A stretch of 64,000 bases of DNA, taken from Eunapius fragilis (Eukaryota; Porifera; Demospongiae; Spongillida; Spongillidae). Each line of letters begins with the position of its first letter. The stretch's first letter is position 1. The DNA lies in the NCBI GenBank assembly GCA_963681505.1, contig OY811972.1, forward strand, positions 15,315,610 to 15,379,609. The letters run 5' to 3'. Both the position numbers and the translations under genes were made by a program. Below the pieces are notes generated by a model, which was not told the DNA's origin, did no database searches, and saw nothing but the letters and a program-made list of their open reading frames with translations. Positions 22,999-34,185 of this stretch are shown one piece after another.

Positions 22999-25277
22999 CC
23001 AGACTGCTGTCCAGCTCTCTGCGCACTGCCCACCACTTCTTCTTGTCCTTGATTGTCAGGCTGTCCTTGGATGACATCATGCACTGTTGGTGGTCCCCTG
23101 GAATGTTCTGTAAGGTGGGAGGAGAAGGAGGAGAGGGGGGTGAGAGACATGTGTCACCTTCAGTACAATGTGTCATAGTAGTATGCATACATCAATTGAC
23201 CACACCACACCTGTTATAATGTAACTATCAAAACATATCTTGGTTGCTACCTTCTCTGTAACTATCCTTCCCCTGGCCACACCCCTGACCCCACCTCCTA
23301 TCCTGTGTAGGTGCCATTAACACATGTACCCCACCCCCCACCCCTCGCACACGCACACACACACACCCACACACACACACACACACACTTAGCCTGACCT
23401 GCTCTGGTAGACTTATCCTCACCATCAGAGGGTCCCTCTCCCTCCCCGCCCTCATCACCATCAGATAACGCTCGCTGGGGTCCACCCCCAGGGTGCACAG
23501 GGTCCAGGTGGGGGGCAGGCTGTCCAGGGCCTGTCGGGTGTAGCCCACGGGGGGCATGGTGGCGTGCAACGGAGGGAACGACTGCCGGGCCCTCCATGTG
23601 GGCGTGGCACTGGCCTGGCCGCTGCACTGAAGAGTGGCGATGACGTCCCGCGTGTCGTTCCTGTCACGTGACCTGTGTGGGGATGGGGGTGTGGAGGGAC
23701 AAGGTATCGCCAGTAAAACTTGGTCAACTTTTTTGACATATAAAATTATAACAATCGCAGTCCGAAGGACTGCGATTGTTAGAGGAAAAAAATTAGGGCT
23801 TAGGGCAGGGTAGGGGGGGGCCGAAGGCCCGCTATGCCCTCCAACTTTTCACCCGCTCTCCGAATCTGCCCTCAAATTGCACCCGTCCCTCCCTCCCGAC
23901 ACTCTTCATTGACACTCACTAACCTCCGTCCCCTTAATAAACGCCATCTTGGCTGTACCCAGGCGCCTTCGGCCCCACATTGTAGCCTCTATGAGGCAGA
24001 GCATGTGCATCATGTGCCAGGCCTTCATGACGATGTGGACTTTGTGGGAGGGGTTCCCCTTACCTCAGCTTATGTCCAATGCTATACACCCACACACCCA
24101 CCCCCTCCCCTCACCTCAACTTATGTCCAATGCTATACACCCACACACCCACCCCCTCCCCTCACCTCAGCTTATGTCCAATGCTATACACCCACACACC
24201 CACCCCCTCCCCTCCCCTCAGCTTATGTCCAATGCTATACACCCACACACCCACCCCCTCCCCTCCCCTCAGCTTATGTCCAATGCTATACACCCACACA
24301 CCCACCCCCTCCCCTTACCTCAGCTTATGTCCAATGCTATACATGGCCTGACAGGTGAGGGTGAGCTGCATGCCCAGAGACAGGAAGTGCCCGGCCAAGA
24401 GGGGCGAGGCCTCGGGCACGGAGGACCCCAGCGAGAGGCACGTCTCCCTGAGGAGGAGGACCGAGGAGCAAGGGAAGCAGAGCTGGAAGGCCATCAGAAA
24501 GTACTCCACCGCGTCGTCCTGCTTTGTTAGCTTCACCTTGGCCTTTGTCTCCCTCACAAACTCCACACACGTCCCGGCGGCGACGTAGAGGCGCGCCGCA
24601 TGCTCCCGGTAAGCGGGGGCCACGCACCGACCTGCCTGCTTCTTTACGTGCGCAAGGCACTGCCTGCAAAGGGTGAGACACTTGGCCACCTCCCCCGCCC
24701 TGCGGTGGGCCCGTGCCTGGAGGAGGGAGCCCTCCAGTTCGGCGCACAGGTGGGCCTGGGTACTGGAGAACCAGGGTAGGCCCTGACGGGTAGCGTCGCC
24801 ATCGCCGCCGGAACAGAGCCGAGAGAGGGCGGGGTCGAGCGCAGAGGCACAACCGGCGAGGAGGCGGGGCACATCTTGAGGGAGGGGGACGGGAGGAGGA
24901 GGAGGAGGGGGAGGTGGAGCTGACCCTCCCACCTCTGACTCCGCCTCTCCCAGTCGCAACGTGGCCATGAGCAGGTCGATGCACAGTTGGAAGTGGGTGG
25001 GGCAGGACTGGATCACCTTGAGGTAGGCGTCGATGGAGGAGTTTGGAGAGATGGCTGGGTCAAAGAGCTGCCCCGCCTGACAGATGAGCCTCCTGGCCAC
25101 GGGAAGGTTCCCCTTGACAACCGAGACCTCTGCCAGGATGAGATAGAAGGTGACTGCCCTGATGAGGGAGGAGAACGAGACCATCATGGTGCGTACACAC
25201 ACACACACACACATACACACACACACACACACAGGTGTACACCATACACCCGCACACACGCATAAGTGTATGTACAT

Positions 25278-25315
<38 letters not shown>

Positions 25316-28300
25316 TACACCATACACCTGCACACACCCACACAAGTACATACAATGTAACATACATATGTATGCATTCATAGATCTACATGCATGTACA
25401 CATGACAAAAAGAAAAGAAAACCAGTTATAACACACAGAATAATTGCATGCACACACACACATGCACACATACCCACTCACACACACATACATGTACTTG
25501 TGTACACACACATGCACACCCACATACATGTACTTGTGTACACACACATGCACACCCACACACCCACACCCACACACATACATGTACTTGTGTACACACA
25601 CATGCACACCCACACACCCACACACATACATGTACTTGTGTACACACACATGCACACCCACACACCCACACACACACACACACACACCCACACACACACA
25701 CCCACACACACACACACACACCAGTATCTCAGTGCCTTGCTCTTGGCCAACTTCAGCCCTTCCCTGCCGTAGTGGTAAGCCTCCCTCACCATCCCGCACG
25801 AACAGTGCAGCTCAGCGGCCATCTTGAGTCCCTCCAGCAGTCCCTCAAACACCTCCCACCCCCTCACTTCCACCGACGCTCTCTTCTGCGACTCCTCCCC
25901 CTTCCTGTGGGCGTCACCACTGACCACCCCTCGAAACAGCCGCAGTGCATCCATGGCAACCTCGAGAGGTGTGAGGGTGAAGTGAGGGTGGAGGAGGGTG
26001 GTGGGCGTGGCCTCGAGGTGGTCCAACACCTTCCCCGGGGTGAGGAGGGGGGTGGGGGCCCTGCGCTGGAGGAGGGAAGAGGCCAGCATCTTGGCCCTGG
26101 CCTGGACCATGTAGGAGGAGGGGTAGGTGGAGGTGAGGTGAGGGTGGGAAAGCACCTCCACCAAGAGTCCTCGACATCCGTCCAACTGATAGAGGGAGGG
26201 AGGGAGGGGTTAAATGGGGTGGGTGGCGGGCACAAGAGGTGTATGTACAGGGGTAGAGGCGTCATGATCAACTGAACCATTAGGATGACAAGGAAAGCTT
26301 CCAGTGAGCATCAATGACAACCAAGCAAACCTCGACATGGGAAGAAAGGGCTAACAGGTCAGGGTGTAGGGCAAGGCACAAAGGGTAATGAAAGTAACAA
26401 GGAACTGTGACAATTGAACGATAAGAATACAGCCACCTATTACTTAAGCAACTGAACATAAATACATACATGCAAGAGAGACTGGGCACCCAGATCACTG
26501 ATACCTCATCAGCACTAATACCCCAGGATACCAAAATAACTAGCATTAATAACCAAGGATACCTCCTCAGCATTAATAACCAGGGATAACTCCTCAGCAC
26601 TAATAACCAGGATGCCTTATCAGAACGAATAACCAGGGATAACTAATCAACTTTAATAACTAGCACCAATAACCAGTCAACAGTATTAATAACCGGGGAT
26701 AATACCTTGGACCCAATAACGAGCATTAATAACTGGGTAACCTCATCAGAAATAATAAGTGGCACATATAACTAGTGAACTCTCACCATCACTAATAACT
26801 AGCCCTAATAACCAGGAATACCTCGCCACCACTAATAACAAGCACCAATAATGGGATACATGCACAGCTCATTATACGTGTATCCAAATAAGGTCACAAA
26901 GTAGAACTGTTACCAGCAGTATCAGTTTAAGCTACATCTCAGAAGTATGCAACATTACATCTGCCATGATATAATCACCCAGTCTCACACCCCATTGCAT
27001 CATCAACACAAATAACTAGCCCTAATAACCAGCCACCACTAATAACTAGCACTAATAATGGGATACATGTACATGTATATCGCCACTACTAATAACTAGC
27101 ACTAATAAGCAAGGATACCTCGCCACCACTAATAACTAGCACTAATAAGCAGGGATACCTCACCACCACTAATAACTAGCACTAATAAGCAGAGATACCT
27201 CGCCACCACCAATAACTAGCACTAATAAGCAGGGATACCTCATCGTTGGTCAGTTTGATGGCAGCTAGGGACAGCTTGGTGTGCAGCATGGAAGCAGTGA
27301 GGGAGCGGAGTGCCTTTCCACAAGGGGGGGGAGAAGAGGAAGTGGGAGGAGCTTCAGAGGAGGTCTCCAGAGAGTCCAACAGCACTTCAGCAGGGACACC
27401 ACACCCACTAAGGAGGCGCGCCTTCATGGCCAGGGCGTTGTGGTAGTGTGCTTGCAGGTAGGCTCTGGGGAGTGCCTCGTACATCCGTACCAGTGCAGCG
27501 AGGGCCCTGATCGCTAAAAGGGGCTGTGCACACAGCTCAATACAGCACTGCTCCGCTGCATACACTCAGCAACAAATATTATCTTCCTCTCAAATATGTT
27601 TTAGCATAGATCATGACAGAAGCTTCCCCTCCCCTCCTCCTCCTCCATCCCCTGGGTTCCCGGCCACACCCCCCTCCCCGTGTGCCCCACTTACCCTATG
27701 GTGGACCACACACATGTAAGATGCCACCATCACCAGTTCAAATGTGGTCCTGTCCTGAGACAAGTCGCCATTCTTAAGGCTCTGAAATGGACACACAAAC
27801 ATAAACACACGTGTACATACATATGCACACACATATGCACACACATACACACACCCACACATGCACACACAACACACACACACACACAACACACACCAAT
27901 ATCATCACCCTTGCTCTGTGAAGACCAAATGCCACACCCCTTACCTGCATGGGTATTTGGGACAGGGTGTCCCAGTGGTTCACAGCCACTTCCAGACACC
28001 TCACCAGGGAGTCGGTGGAGACGAGTGCCTTCGCTTCCTCGGAGGTGAGACGCAGCTGGTCCTCCTCCCCCTCAGCTGTGCCGCCATCTTCGGAGGATGA
28101 TGGGAGTGAGGCAGGGGGTGGGTCACTTTGCCCACACCTAGAATACAGACCACAACACGTGTATGTACATGAATATGCACAACTCATCTGATACATGTAC
28201 AGGTCAGAATGTGGCAACTTGTCGTGTAGAGTAAACTAGCCCTCCCTCCATTTCCTCCTCCCCCTCCCCTTCCCTTCCCTCCCTCCTCCCCTTCCCTTCC

Positions 28301-29358
28301 TCCCCCTCCCTTCCTCCCCTCCCATCCCCTCCCTTCCACAGGTCTCTTCTCTTGCCGTTCTTACCTCTCCATCAACTGGTCATAGATGCACACTGACTTC
28401 CAAAAGTTCACAGTAGCCAGCTGGCCCACAAGGGCGTATCTATTTGATTTCTCTGACTTCTCCAAAGACTGCAGGATGCCTGCAATGTCTGTAAAGAAGT
28501 CTAACGAGTGCCTGGGCAACGAAAGAAGGAGGAGCACCATGGAGCGGGGAGGAGGAGCACCATGGAGCGGGGAGGAGGAGCACCATGGAGTGGGGAGGAG
28601 GAGCACCATGGGATGGGGAGGAGCACCATGGGGTGGGGAGGAGGAGCACCATGGGGTGGGGAGGAGGGGGTGGGGAGGAGGGGGTGGGGAGGAGGAGCAC
28701 CATGGGGTGGGGAGGAGGAGCACCATGGGGTGGGGGGGAGGAGCACCATGGGGTGGGGAGGAGGAGCACCATGGGGTGGGGAGGAGGAGCACCATGGGGT
28801 GGGGAGGAGGAGCACCATGGGGTGGGGAGGAGGAACACCATGGGGTGGGGGGGAGGAGCACCATGGGGTGGGGAGGAGGAGCACCAAGGGGTGGGGAGGA
28901 GGAGCACCATGGAGTGGGGAGAAGGAGCACCATGGGGTGGGGAGGAGGAGCACCATGGGGTGGGGAGGGGAGCACCAAGGGGTGGGGAGGAAGAACACCA
29001 TGGGGTGGGGAGGAGGAGCACCATGGGGTGGGGAGGAGGAGCACCATGGGGTGGGGAGGAGGAGCACCATGGGGTGGGGAGGAGGAGCACCATGGAGTGG
29101 GGAGGAGGAGCACCATGGAGTGGGGAGGAGGAGCACCATGGGGTGGGGAGGAGGAGCACCATGGGGTGGGGAGGAGGAGCACCATGGGGTGGGGAGGAGG
29201 AGCACCATGGGGTGGGGAGGAGGAGCACAATGGAGCAGGGAGGAGGTAGGAAGGTGGGGAATGAGGGAGGGTACACAAGTACACACAGGCGTGCTAACCT
29301 AACATACACACTTTTGCAACTCACACAATCATACACACACACACACACACAAACACAA

Positions 29359-29441
<83 letters not shown>

Positions 29442-32322
29442 GTCACCCGTCTTCCTGTTCAGGATAGCCTGCTCAGTAAGGATCCTTGTGCGGTCCAGCA
29501 CCCTCCCCTCACACCTGTACACCTCCAAGAGCTCCTCCACCACAAGCACCACTGCATCATCACACTCCACCTCCTTGTACTCCGCAAGCTCCACCTCCAG
29601 ACAAGATGACACGGTGGATAGGGGAACTCCCTTCAGAGGCTTCAGGGCTGACATGAAAGTCCTACAGTCGTATACAGAAATATGAACACTACACACACAC
29701 AACAACACATGCACACAACACACAACACTCACACACACACTCACACACAACACACACTCACACAACACACACACACACACAATGACACACACACACACTC
29801 ACACACACACACACACACTCACACAACACACACACAACACACACAATGACATACACACACACTCACACACACACTCACACACAACGCACAGACCACACAC
29901 ACACATTCACACACACAACACACACACACACACACACACTCACACACACTCACACACGCAACCTTACCTTCCCTCCACGTCCTTAACACCATCATCCAGG
30001 GCAGCAGCCCTCACCCTGGCCCACTGCGCCACCAGACCACACCTCCTCCGGGGGTCCTCCAGGACCCCTGCGGTGACAGCAAGCACCAGAGTGTCAAGAG
30101 CTTTGGCATAGAGAGAGACCTCTCTCAGGTAGCTAGCCAGCAGGCACTGCTTCTCTAGGAGGTTCACCTATGAGCATGCAGTGGGGGAGTTTGTGTTTGA
30201 ACGTTGACTGCACACAATATCAGCTTCATCACACCCCTACCACCTCCACCTCCCCCTCCCTCCTGCCATCTATCCCCTCCCTACCTCCATCATCTCCTCC
30301 TATCTCCACCATCCCTCCCTCCCACTCCCTACCTCCACCATCCGCTCCATCCCCCTCCCTACCTCCATCATCTCTCCTCCCCTGCCTACCTCCACCATCC
30401 CTCCCTCCCCCTCCTACCTCCATCATCTCCTACCTCCACCATCCCTCCCTCCCCCTCCTACCTCCACTATCCCCTCCCTCCCCCTCCCTACCTCCACCAT
30501 TCTTTCTTCCTTGCCACCACACCATATCCCCATCTCATCGCAGGCGAGGTCCAGCACGTGGATGGCTTCTCCACACACCCCACACCTGTGCAGCATCACT
30601 CCAAGGTTGTACGCACTGCACCCCAGCCAGCGGTGCTCCTCCTCCGGTATGCCACGCCCACATTGCCCCGCCTCCTCTAGAACCCTCCGAGACTCCTCGA
30701 GCAGCGGAAGACACAGGGAAGCCACATCAGCCAGGGGGTCGACGGGGGGGCGTGCGGAAGCACTACGTGGCAACTCTATCTCCTCGACATCTTCCCCCTC
30801 TTCATCCTCCCCCACCTCTTCCCCCTCCCCCTCTCCCTCTATCTTCTCCACGATGCGGCTGTCATTGGTAACTTGGAGCAGGTCGACTAACATCTCCTGG
30901 AGGATGTTGAGCAAGTAGAGCTTCCTACACTTGAGGGCCACCTCTGCCCCCTCCGCTGAACCACACCCTCCACCACCACTTTTGGCCTGGGCACCCGTCA
31001 GGAGCCTGGACCTGAGTTGCATGTGGGACTCAAAGAGAGCTCTCAGGAGGTCAAAGGTCGTCCTGGTGAGGGGTAGTGTCCCCGTCATCCCTCTCCTCCA
31101 ACCCCCGGCCTCCTGCCTCCTCTGCTCCAGGACAGAGACGAGCAGTTCTACGGCATCAGTGAGCCGTCCGACCGCATCGAGGTCGGCCATCTTGTCCCCG
31201 CTACTTACGGAGGACGCGACCCCCCGCACGGCCGAGCACAGGTCTTGGAGGGAGACAAGGTTAGGGCGTCCGAAAGACGAGGCACCACCATCTTGAGGGG
31301 TTCGGTGGTGGTGGTGGTGGAGGAGGGACAGGACGATCTCTGTAGTGTGCACAATGGCCGCAGCTGAGAGGCAAGGAGTGCAACAGAGGGGTTCCTGGCA
31401 TGGCCCCCCGCCGCCAACGGTGTGGGGATTTTGGAGGGACTTTGCAGTTTTCATGAGTCGCTCAGAGTCTTTGACACTCCCGACCATCCCCGAGACCAAG
31501 GAGAACCGAGCCAGGATCTCGACGTGCAGGCCGCGCGTCTTGCAGGGCAAGGGACTGCGGAGGGATCCGGAGGAGGCCAAGCGGGCCGCTAGGAGGGAGT
31601 GGAACCTGTGGCGGGCGCTGAGAGAGGTGGCCGTTCCCGCGGTGGCCTTGTGGAACCTGGTGTCGGCCTTGAGAAGCCTCGGGAGGATAAAGTCCGGCTG
31701 GAAGTCGGCCCGCGCGCCCGCCAAAAGCGCCACCCGCTTCATGTCGAGGCACAGCTCGGGGTCGGGCGACGCTCCCTCTTCGGCCTTCAGCGCAGCGTTC
31801 CAGAGGAGGTTGAACAACTGCTTGAGGAATTCGACTGTATCGGCTTCGACCGTCACCGAAGGGGAGTCCAGTCTCTCGAAACACAAGAGGCTGGCGTTCC
31901 TGCCTCGTTCGTACTGACCCACAGAGAAGCATTCCCTGGCGAAGTTGAAGAGCAGCTTTTCGAAAATGCGGTCGCCGCCGGACGTGGCCGGGGACACTTT
32001 CTTGAGGCAGTCGATGGCAATGGAGGCCGCGTCCAGCAGGTGAGAAGAGACGTGGTTGTCAGCTCCCCTGTGCTGGTCGATGCACTCCTTCAGGAGTTTG
32101 CGGGAAAACTTTGCGTACTTTCCTTCTTTTGTGTCTCGACCCCCGCCACATAGTACTGGTCCTAGGTATGCCTGTTAAGGCAAGGGGGATCGCAGTCAGA
32201 TGATGTAGCTGCTCATATTGAGAACGTACTAGAGATAGTCCACATACCTGGATGCTCGTGATTAGGTCCGCTGCGTCTCTGTTGACCGATTTGACGCATC
32301 TCAGAATACGGTCACCTTCCAT
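17602..32322 (-). CDS. ESPL1: Separase (cohesin-cleaving cysteine protease), ~19 exons
   Basis: Separase cuts the kleisin subunit of cohesin at anaphase onset. Exons, 5' to 3' on the minus strand: 32248-32322, 30492-32171, 29968-30167, 29440-29661, 28365-28511, 27945-28137, 27695-27781, 27239-27564, 25722-26185, 24319-25158, about 23924-24050 (uncertain), 23399-23672, 22997-23107, 21741-21998, 20190-20366, 19644-19834, 19441-19549, 18972-19027, 17602-17824. Apart from the exon 7/8 join and exon 11, all phases agree. The protein is about 1.9 k residues, close to animal separases. The N-terminal part is helical repeat-like, with an acidic patch ([11 protein letters not shown]). The C-terminal part carries [39 protein letters not shown] (catalytic His), [10 protein letters not shown] (catalytic Cys), [14 protein letters not shown] and [16 protein letters not shown]. 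The start is the first ATG and opens a clean exon. Introns hold large minisatellites (listed separately). A possible separase self-cleavage site was not identified. Confidence 0.93.
17880..17940. repeat. Facing poly(G) and poly(C) runs in the last separase intron
   Basis: About 13 G at 17883-17896 and about 15 C at 17917-17931 flank a short spacer, giving a potential G:C-rich hairpin. The stretch lies in the final separase intron (17825-18971). Confidence 0.7.
17941..18960. other. AT-rich part of the last separase intron
   Basis: This is intronic sequence with no coding signal. The only structured feature seen is a perfect 13-bp-arm hairpin at 18848-18880 (ACGTTGGAATAGA, 7-nt loop, complement). 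Confidence 0.6.
19062..19432. repeat. 30-bp minisatellite carrying donor-like sequence (separase intron 17)
   Basis: There are about twelve units of 30 bp; on the minus strand each contains GTGAGTGGG or ATGAGTGGG followed by ACTAATGGAGAGAGGGG. The true 5' splice site of exon 17 reads GGCC|GTGAGTGGGG, so the unit includes a donor-like core. Because 30 is a multiple of three, the array stays open in several frames and mimics a protein repeat. It is not coding. Confidence 0.85.
19441..19834 (-). other. ESPL1: Separase catalytic exons (His and Cys dyad)
   Basis: Exon 16 (19644-19834) ends in LY plus two bases of a split codon. Exon 17 (19441-19549) completes it and continues [11 protein letters not shown], so the conserved LYIYCGHGSG strand-turn of clan CD proteases spans the junction. 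The His of GHG is the general base. The Cys of MGCSSG, 31 residues later, is the nucleophile. Both are intact, so the enzyme should be active. The intron between them is about 94 bp. Confidence 0.9.
19926..20189. repeat. ~23-bp minisatellite replicating the exon 15 splice donor
   Basis: On the minus strand exon 15 ends AACATG|GTGAGTGGGTGGAG. The following intron is made of about eleven near-copies of exactly this junction (AACATGGTGAGTGGGTGGAGG, with one- or two-base length variation). Every copy contains the last six exonic bases and a strong GTGAGT donor. Confidence 0.9.
20452..21740. repeat. 17-bp minisatellite (separase intron 14), ~1.3 kb
   Basis: About 76 units of CACACCTCCACCATTTG, with 16-bp variants (CACACCCCACCATTTG) mainly in the distal half. 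On the minus strand the intron begins GTACAAATGGTGGAGG, which is itself a diverged unit (GTGCAAATGGTGGAGG). The array therefore starts at the splice donor. It reads open in all frames on both strands because 17 is not a multiple of three and the unit lacks stops. The resulting 340-640-residue open frames are artefacts. Confidence 0.92.
22058..22996. repeat. CA microsatellite/minisatellite filling separase intron 13
   Basis: This array of about 940 bp has the form (CA)n TGACCCT, with variable CA number, and a pure CA run at 22934-22996. On the minus strand exon 13 ends CTGGAG|GTGTGTGT, so the splice donor is the first GT of the repeat. Long internal segments are duplicated (about 22200-22480 resembles 22560-22840). 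Confidence 0.9.
23750..23830. other. Two consecutive perfect hairpins with GAA loops (intron)
   Basis: AACAATCGCAGTCC (23750-23763), loop GAA, and its exact complement (23767-23780) form a 14-bp stem. About 37 bp later GGGCC, loop GAA, GGCCC (23818-23830) forms a second. Both lie in the separase intron between the exon at 23399-23672 and exon 11. Confidence 0.7.
24061..24318. repeat. ~57-bp tandem copies of an exon end plus splice donor
   Basis: Exon 10 of separase ends (minus strand) ATAGCATTGGACATAAGCTGAG|GTAAGGGG. The next 250 bp contain five further copies of about 24 exonic bases plus the start of the intron, separated by GGGGTGGGTGTGTGGGTGT. The donor reads GTAAGG in the outermost copies, GTGAGG in two and GGGAGG (dead) in two. 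Confidence 0.88.
25195..25721. repeat. CA/TG microsatellite in separase intron 9
   Basis: The CA-rich arrays include a ~50-bp repeated module ('acatacatgtacttgtgtacac', four copies at 25485-25650). On the minus strand exon 9 ends TACTG|GTGTGTG, so the donor again is the first GT of the repeat. Confidence 0.88.
26480..27238. repeat. ~40-bp degenerate tandem repeat with donor copies (separase intron 8)
   Basis: On the minus strand exon 8 ends GATGAG|GTATCCCTGC. The intron then repeats GCGAGGTATCCCTGCTTATT followed by AGTGCTAGTTATTAGTGGTG at 27199, 27159 and 27119, and in progressively diverged form back to about 26500. Each fresh copy keeps GAG|GTATCC. The plus strand appears as repeated 'actaataactagc' and 'aataaccagggata' motifs. 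Confidence 0.85.
28537..29235. repeat. 23-bp minisatellite (separase intron 4)
   Basis: About 30 units of GAGGAGCACCATGGGGTGGG plus three bases, with variants ACCATGGAG, ACCAAGGGG and short deletions. It fills the acceptor side of the intron between 28511 and 29440. It is open in all frames on both strands, producing false 260-450-residue open frames. Confidence 0.92.
29325..29439. repeat. CA/TG microsatellite abutting a splice donor
   Basis: (CA)n tract. On the minus strand exon 4 ends GGTGACAG|GTGTGTGTG, so the donor lies in the repeat. Confidence 0.88.
29685..29962. repeat. CA-rich microsatellite (separase intron 3)
   Basis: Interrupted CA repeat with 'acacaacacacac' and 'ctcacacacac' variants, occupying almost all of the intron between exons 3 and 4. 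Confidence 0.88.
30229..30491. repeat. Purine-rich tandem array of splice donor copies (separase intron 2)
   Basis: Exon 2 ends (minus strand) ATGGTGGAG|GTAGGGAGGGGG. The intron then repeats ATGGTGGAGGTAGGAGGGGG and shorter variants (ATGATGGAGGTAGGG) about eight to ten times. Most copies contain the intact exon-end/donor string GGAG|GTAGG. Confidence 0.87.
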
Positions 32323-33465
32323 GGGTACCTCTAAGCCACCTCACCAGGTGCTTTGATTTTCGAACAACCCGCGTCGCGTTATTAGCAATTCCGGTCACGT
32401 GATCATTTATTTATGTATTGTGGACCCAAATTGGGCACTTATGCCCCCCCCCATTAATTATTCGATTTACGATTTACGGTATCATGAATACGTTAACCTA
32501 CACTGATAAATTGCCCTACAAAGTCATGAAAAAAATCTTTGTCTCCACATAAATTCCGCGTTACGTGTGTAATGTGTCCCGTATCGCTGCTTATGTTTCT
32601 GCTTAGCTTTTTGCCATCATTGTTGCTAGTAGACCGTCGTGATGCCGCTACGTTGCGTTTACGTAATAATAAATATAGTACACTAATTTGACTATGAAAT
32701 AAAAAGGGGAGGGTGAGGGGAGGGAACCCCTACCTCCTTTAAAGAACACTAATTGGAGGCTGAGGACAGGGCGAGAGGGCGGCAACAGGGTTTTGCCCCC
32801 CCCCCCCAAGTTAGAAATTAAATTTCATAGCGACAGGGGCTGTGTCTTACGTTGATATAAAAACAAAGAAAACGCGCCGAAGTAACATGATAACAGTATA
32901 AAGCGGATAGGGCTTCGCCCCAGACCCCGGATACATCCTCCCCTTTTACGCTCTTGGTAGCCACGCCCAACCCATGATAATTAGACGCCCCTTCCCTTTG
33001 CCCCCCTCGCAAATAAATTCTGGATCGGCCTACGCGCATCGGTAAGAAACTGGGATCCAGAAACTGCTCTATGTTAGCCACCTGCAAAACATCTGCCATG
33101 TCAGAAACATGTGGAGCTACCTATGCAGACGGAGGTGTGTCGGTCCTATGTAAACTCTTAAGACTACATAGGAATACTGGGGCACTATACAGCAAGGAGC
33201 AAGAGAATGGGGCCTCACCAGGTTGAAGGATCAGTTAGAAACGCTATACAAGCCTATAGAGCGGTCCCAGGAATCCAGTGAATTGATTCATCCATTATTC
33301 CTTTGAATCTTAATAGATTTCAGCATGATGAATGCTACGCTGCAATTTTTGTATGAACCTCTTCAGTTGATCTGAACTGCCTTAGATCGTCATATCTTAC
33401 AAAACCTGATGCCGGTAGAATTACATGCAGCCCCATTTTATGGAATAGTCTCATTCGTAGGCCCA
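32323..33465. other. Separase upstream region, no gene recognised
   Basis: Upstream of the separase ATG are GGTCACGTGATC (an E-box CACGTG at about 32394) and AT-rich sequence. 32700-33100 contains G/C-rich 'gcttcgccccagaccccgg'-type sequence. That resembles the inner part of hAT-like elements elsewhere in the window. No RNA gene was found. Confidence 0.4.
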
Positions 33466-33470
33466 TGTGC

Positions 33471-33675
33471 CACTCGCGTCTTACGTAATTGTTTATTGCT
33501 AGTCACGTACTTGCGTCATGTATATGTTGCTATTTATGTATACAGTTGCTATAATAAGTACGCGTGATGTTCCCTCCGTCGTTCGTTCCCGTCCGGTTAT
33601 TGTTTATCTCGTACCACGCGGGGTAGCAAACATACATATGACGACTAGCAATAAACAATTACGTAGGACGCGAGT
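33471..33675. mobile_element. MITE, ~33-bp terminal inverted repeats
   Basis: ACTCGCGTCTTACGTAATTG continued by TTTATTGCTAGTC (from 33472) is matched almost perfectly in inverted orientation at 33640-33673 (one mismatch, T/C). The element is about 205 bp and has no ORF related to a transposase. No clear target-site duplication could be fixed. Confidence 0.7.
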
Positions 33676-34185
33676 TGCAGAAGGTCTATACATACATTTA
33701 ACTGCCTCAGTATTACTTTATTATTACACAGCACCGCAGTAAATAGCAGTAAACAATATAGTCAACGGGTGAAAGTGGTTGAGCATGGGATCTTTACACC
33801 ACTGGTTTTTAGTACAACAGGAGGAATTACAGGCGTTTGGCAGACATGATTTCCATCATACAGGACAAACCCTATTCTCTTGTAGTTAGCTGGCTACGCA
33901 CTTGACTCTCTTATGCTTCCCTTCATGCTGCTGTTCTGTGCATTCGTGGAAGCAGGTCATCACATCGCCACCCTATTAAAAACATGACTTACCCTTGCCA
34001 CTGTTGGGGGTAAGATACCTTCCTCAGTCTAAAAATCTATCAGTAACACTTTTGTTTTTTATGCATTGTTTTGTATAGAATGTGGATTATTTTATTTGGA
34101 GAATAATTTTAAAAAAGAGGGGAAAAAAGTAAATAATAAAGTGACAATTAATACAATAACAATCAATATACACAAACATATGGGA

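Noticed and set aside
26500-26760. CTCATCAG motifs as further hammerhead cores
   Set aside because: They are part of the degenerate 40-bp intronic repeat; no GAAA partner or closing stems.
28361-29798. Long open frames with repeated [11 protein letters not shown] or [13 protein letters not shown]
   Set aside because: The 23-bp minisatellite of separase intron 4 reads open in every frame. True exons on either side are identified by splice sites and phase.
31345-32153. Plus-strand open frames of 184-190 codons
   Set aside because: Antisense shadows of the large second exon of separase, with no domain similarity and no splice support.
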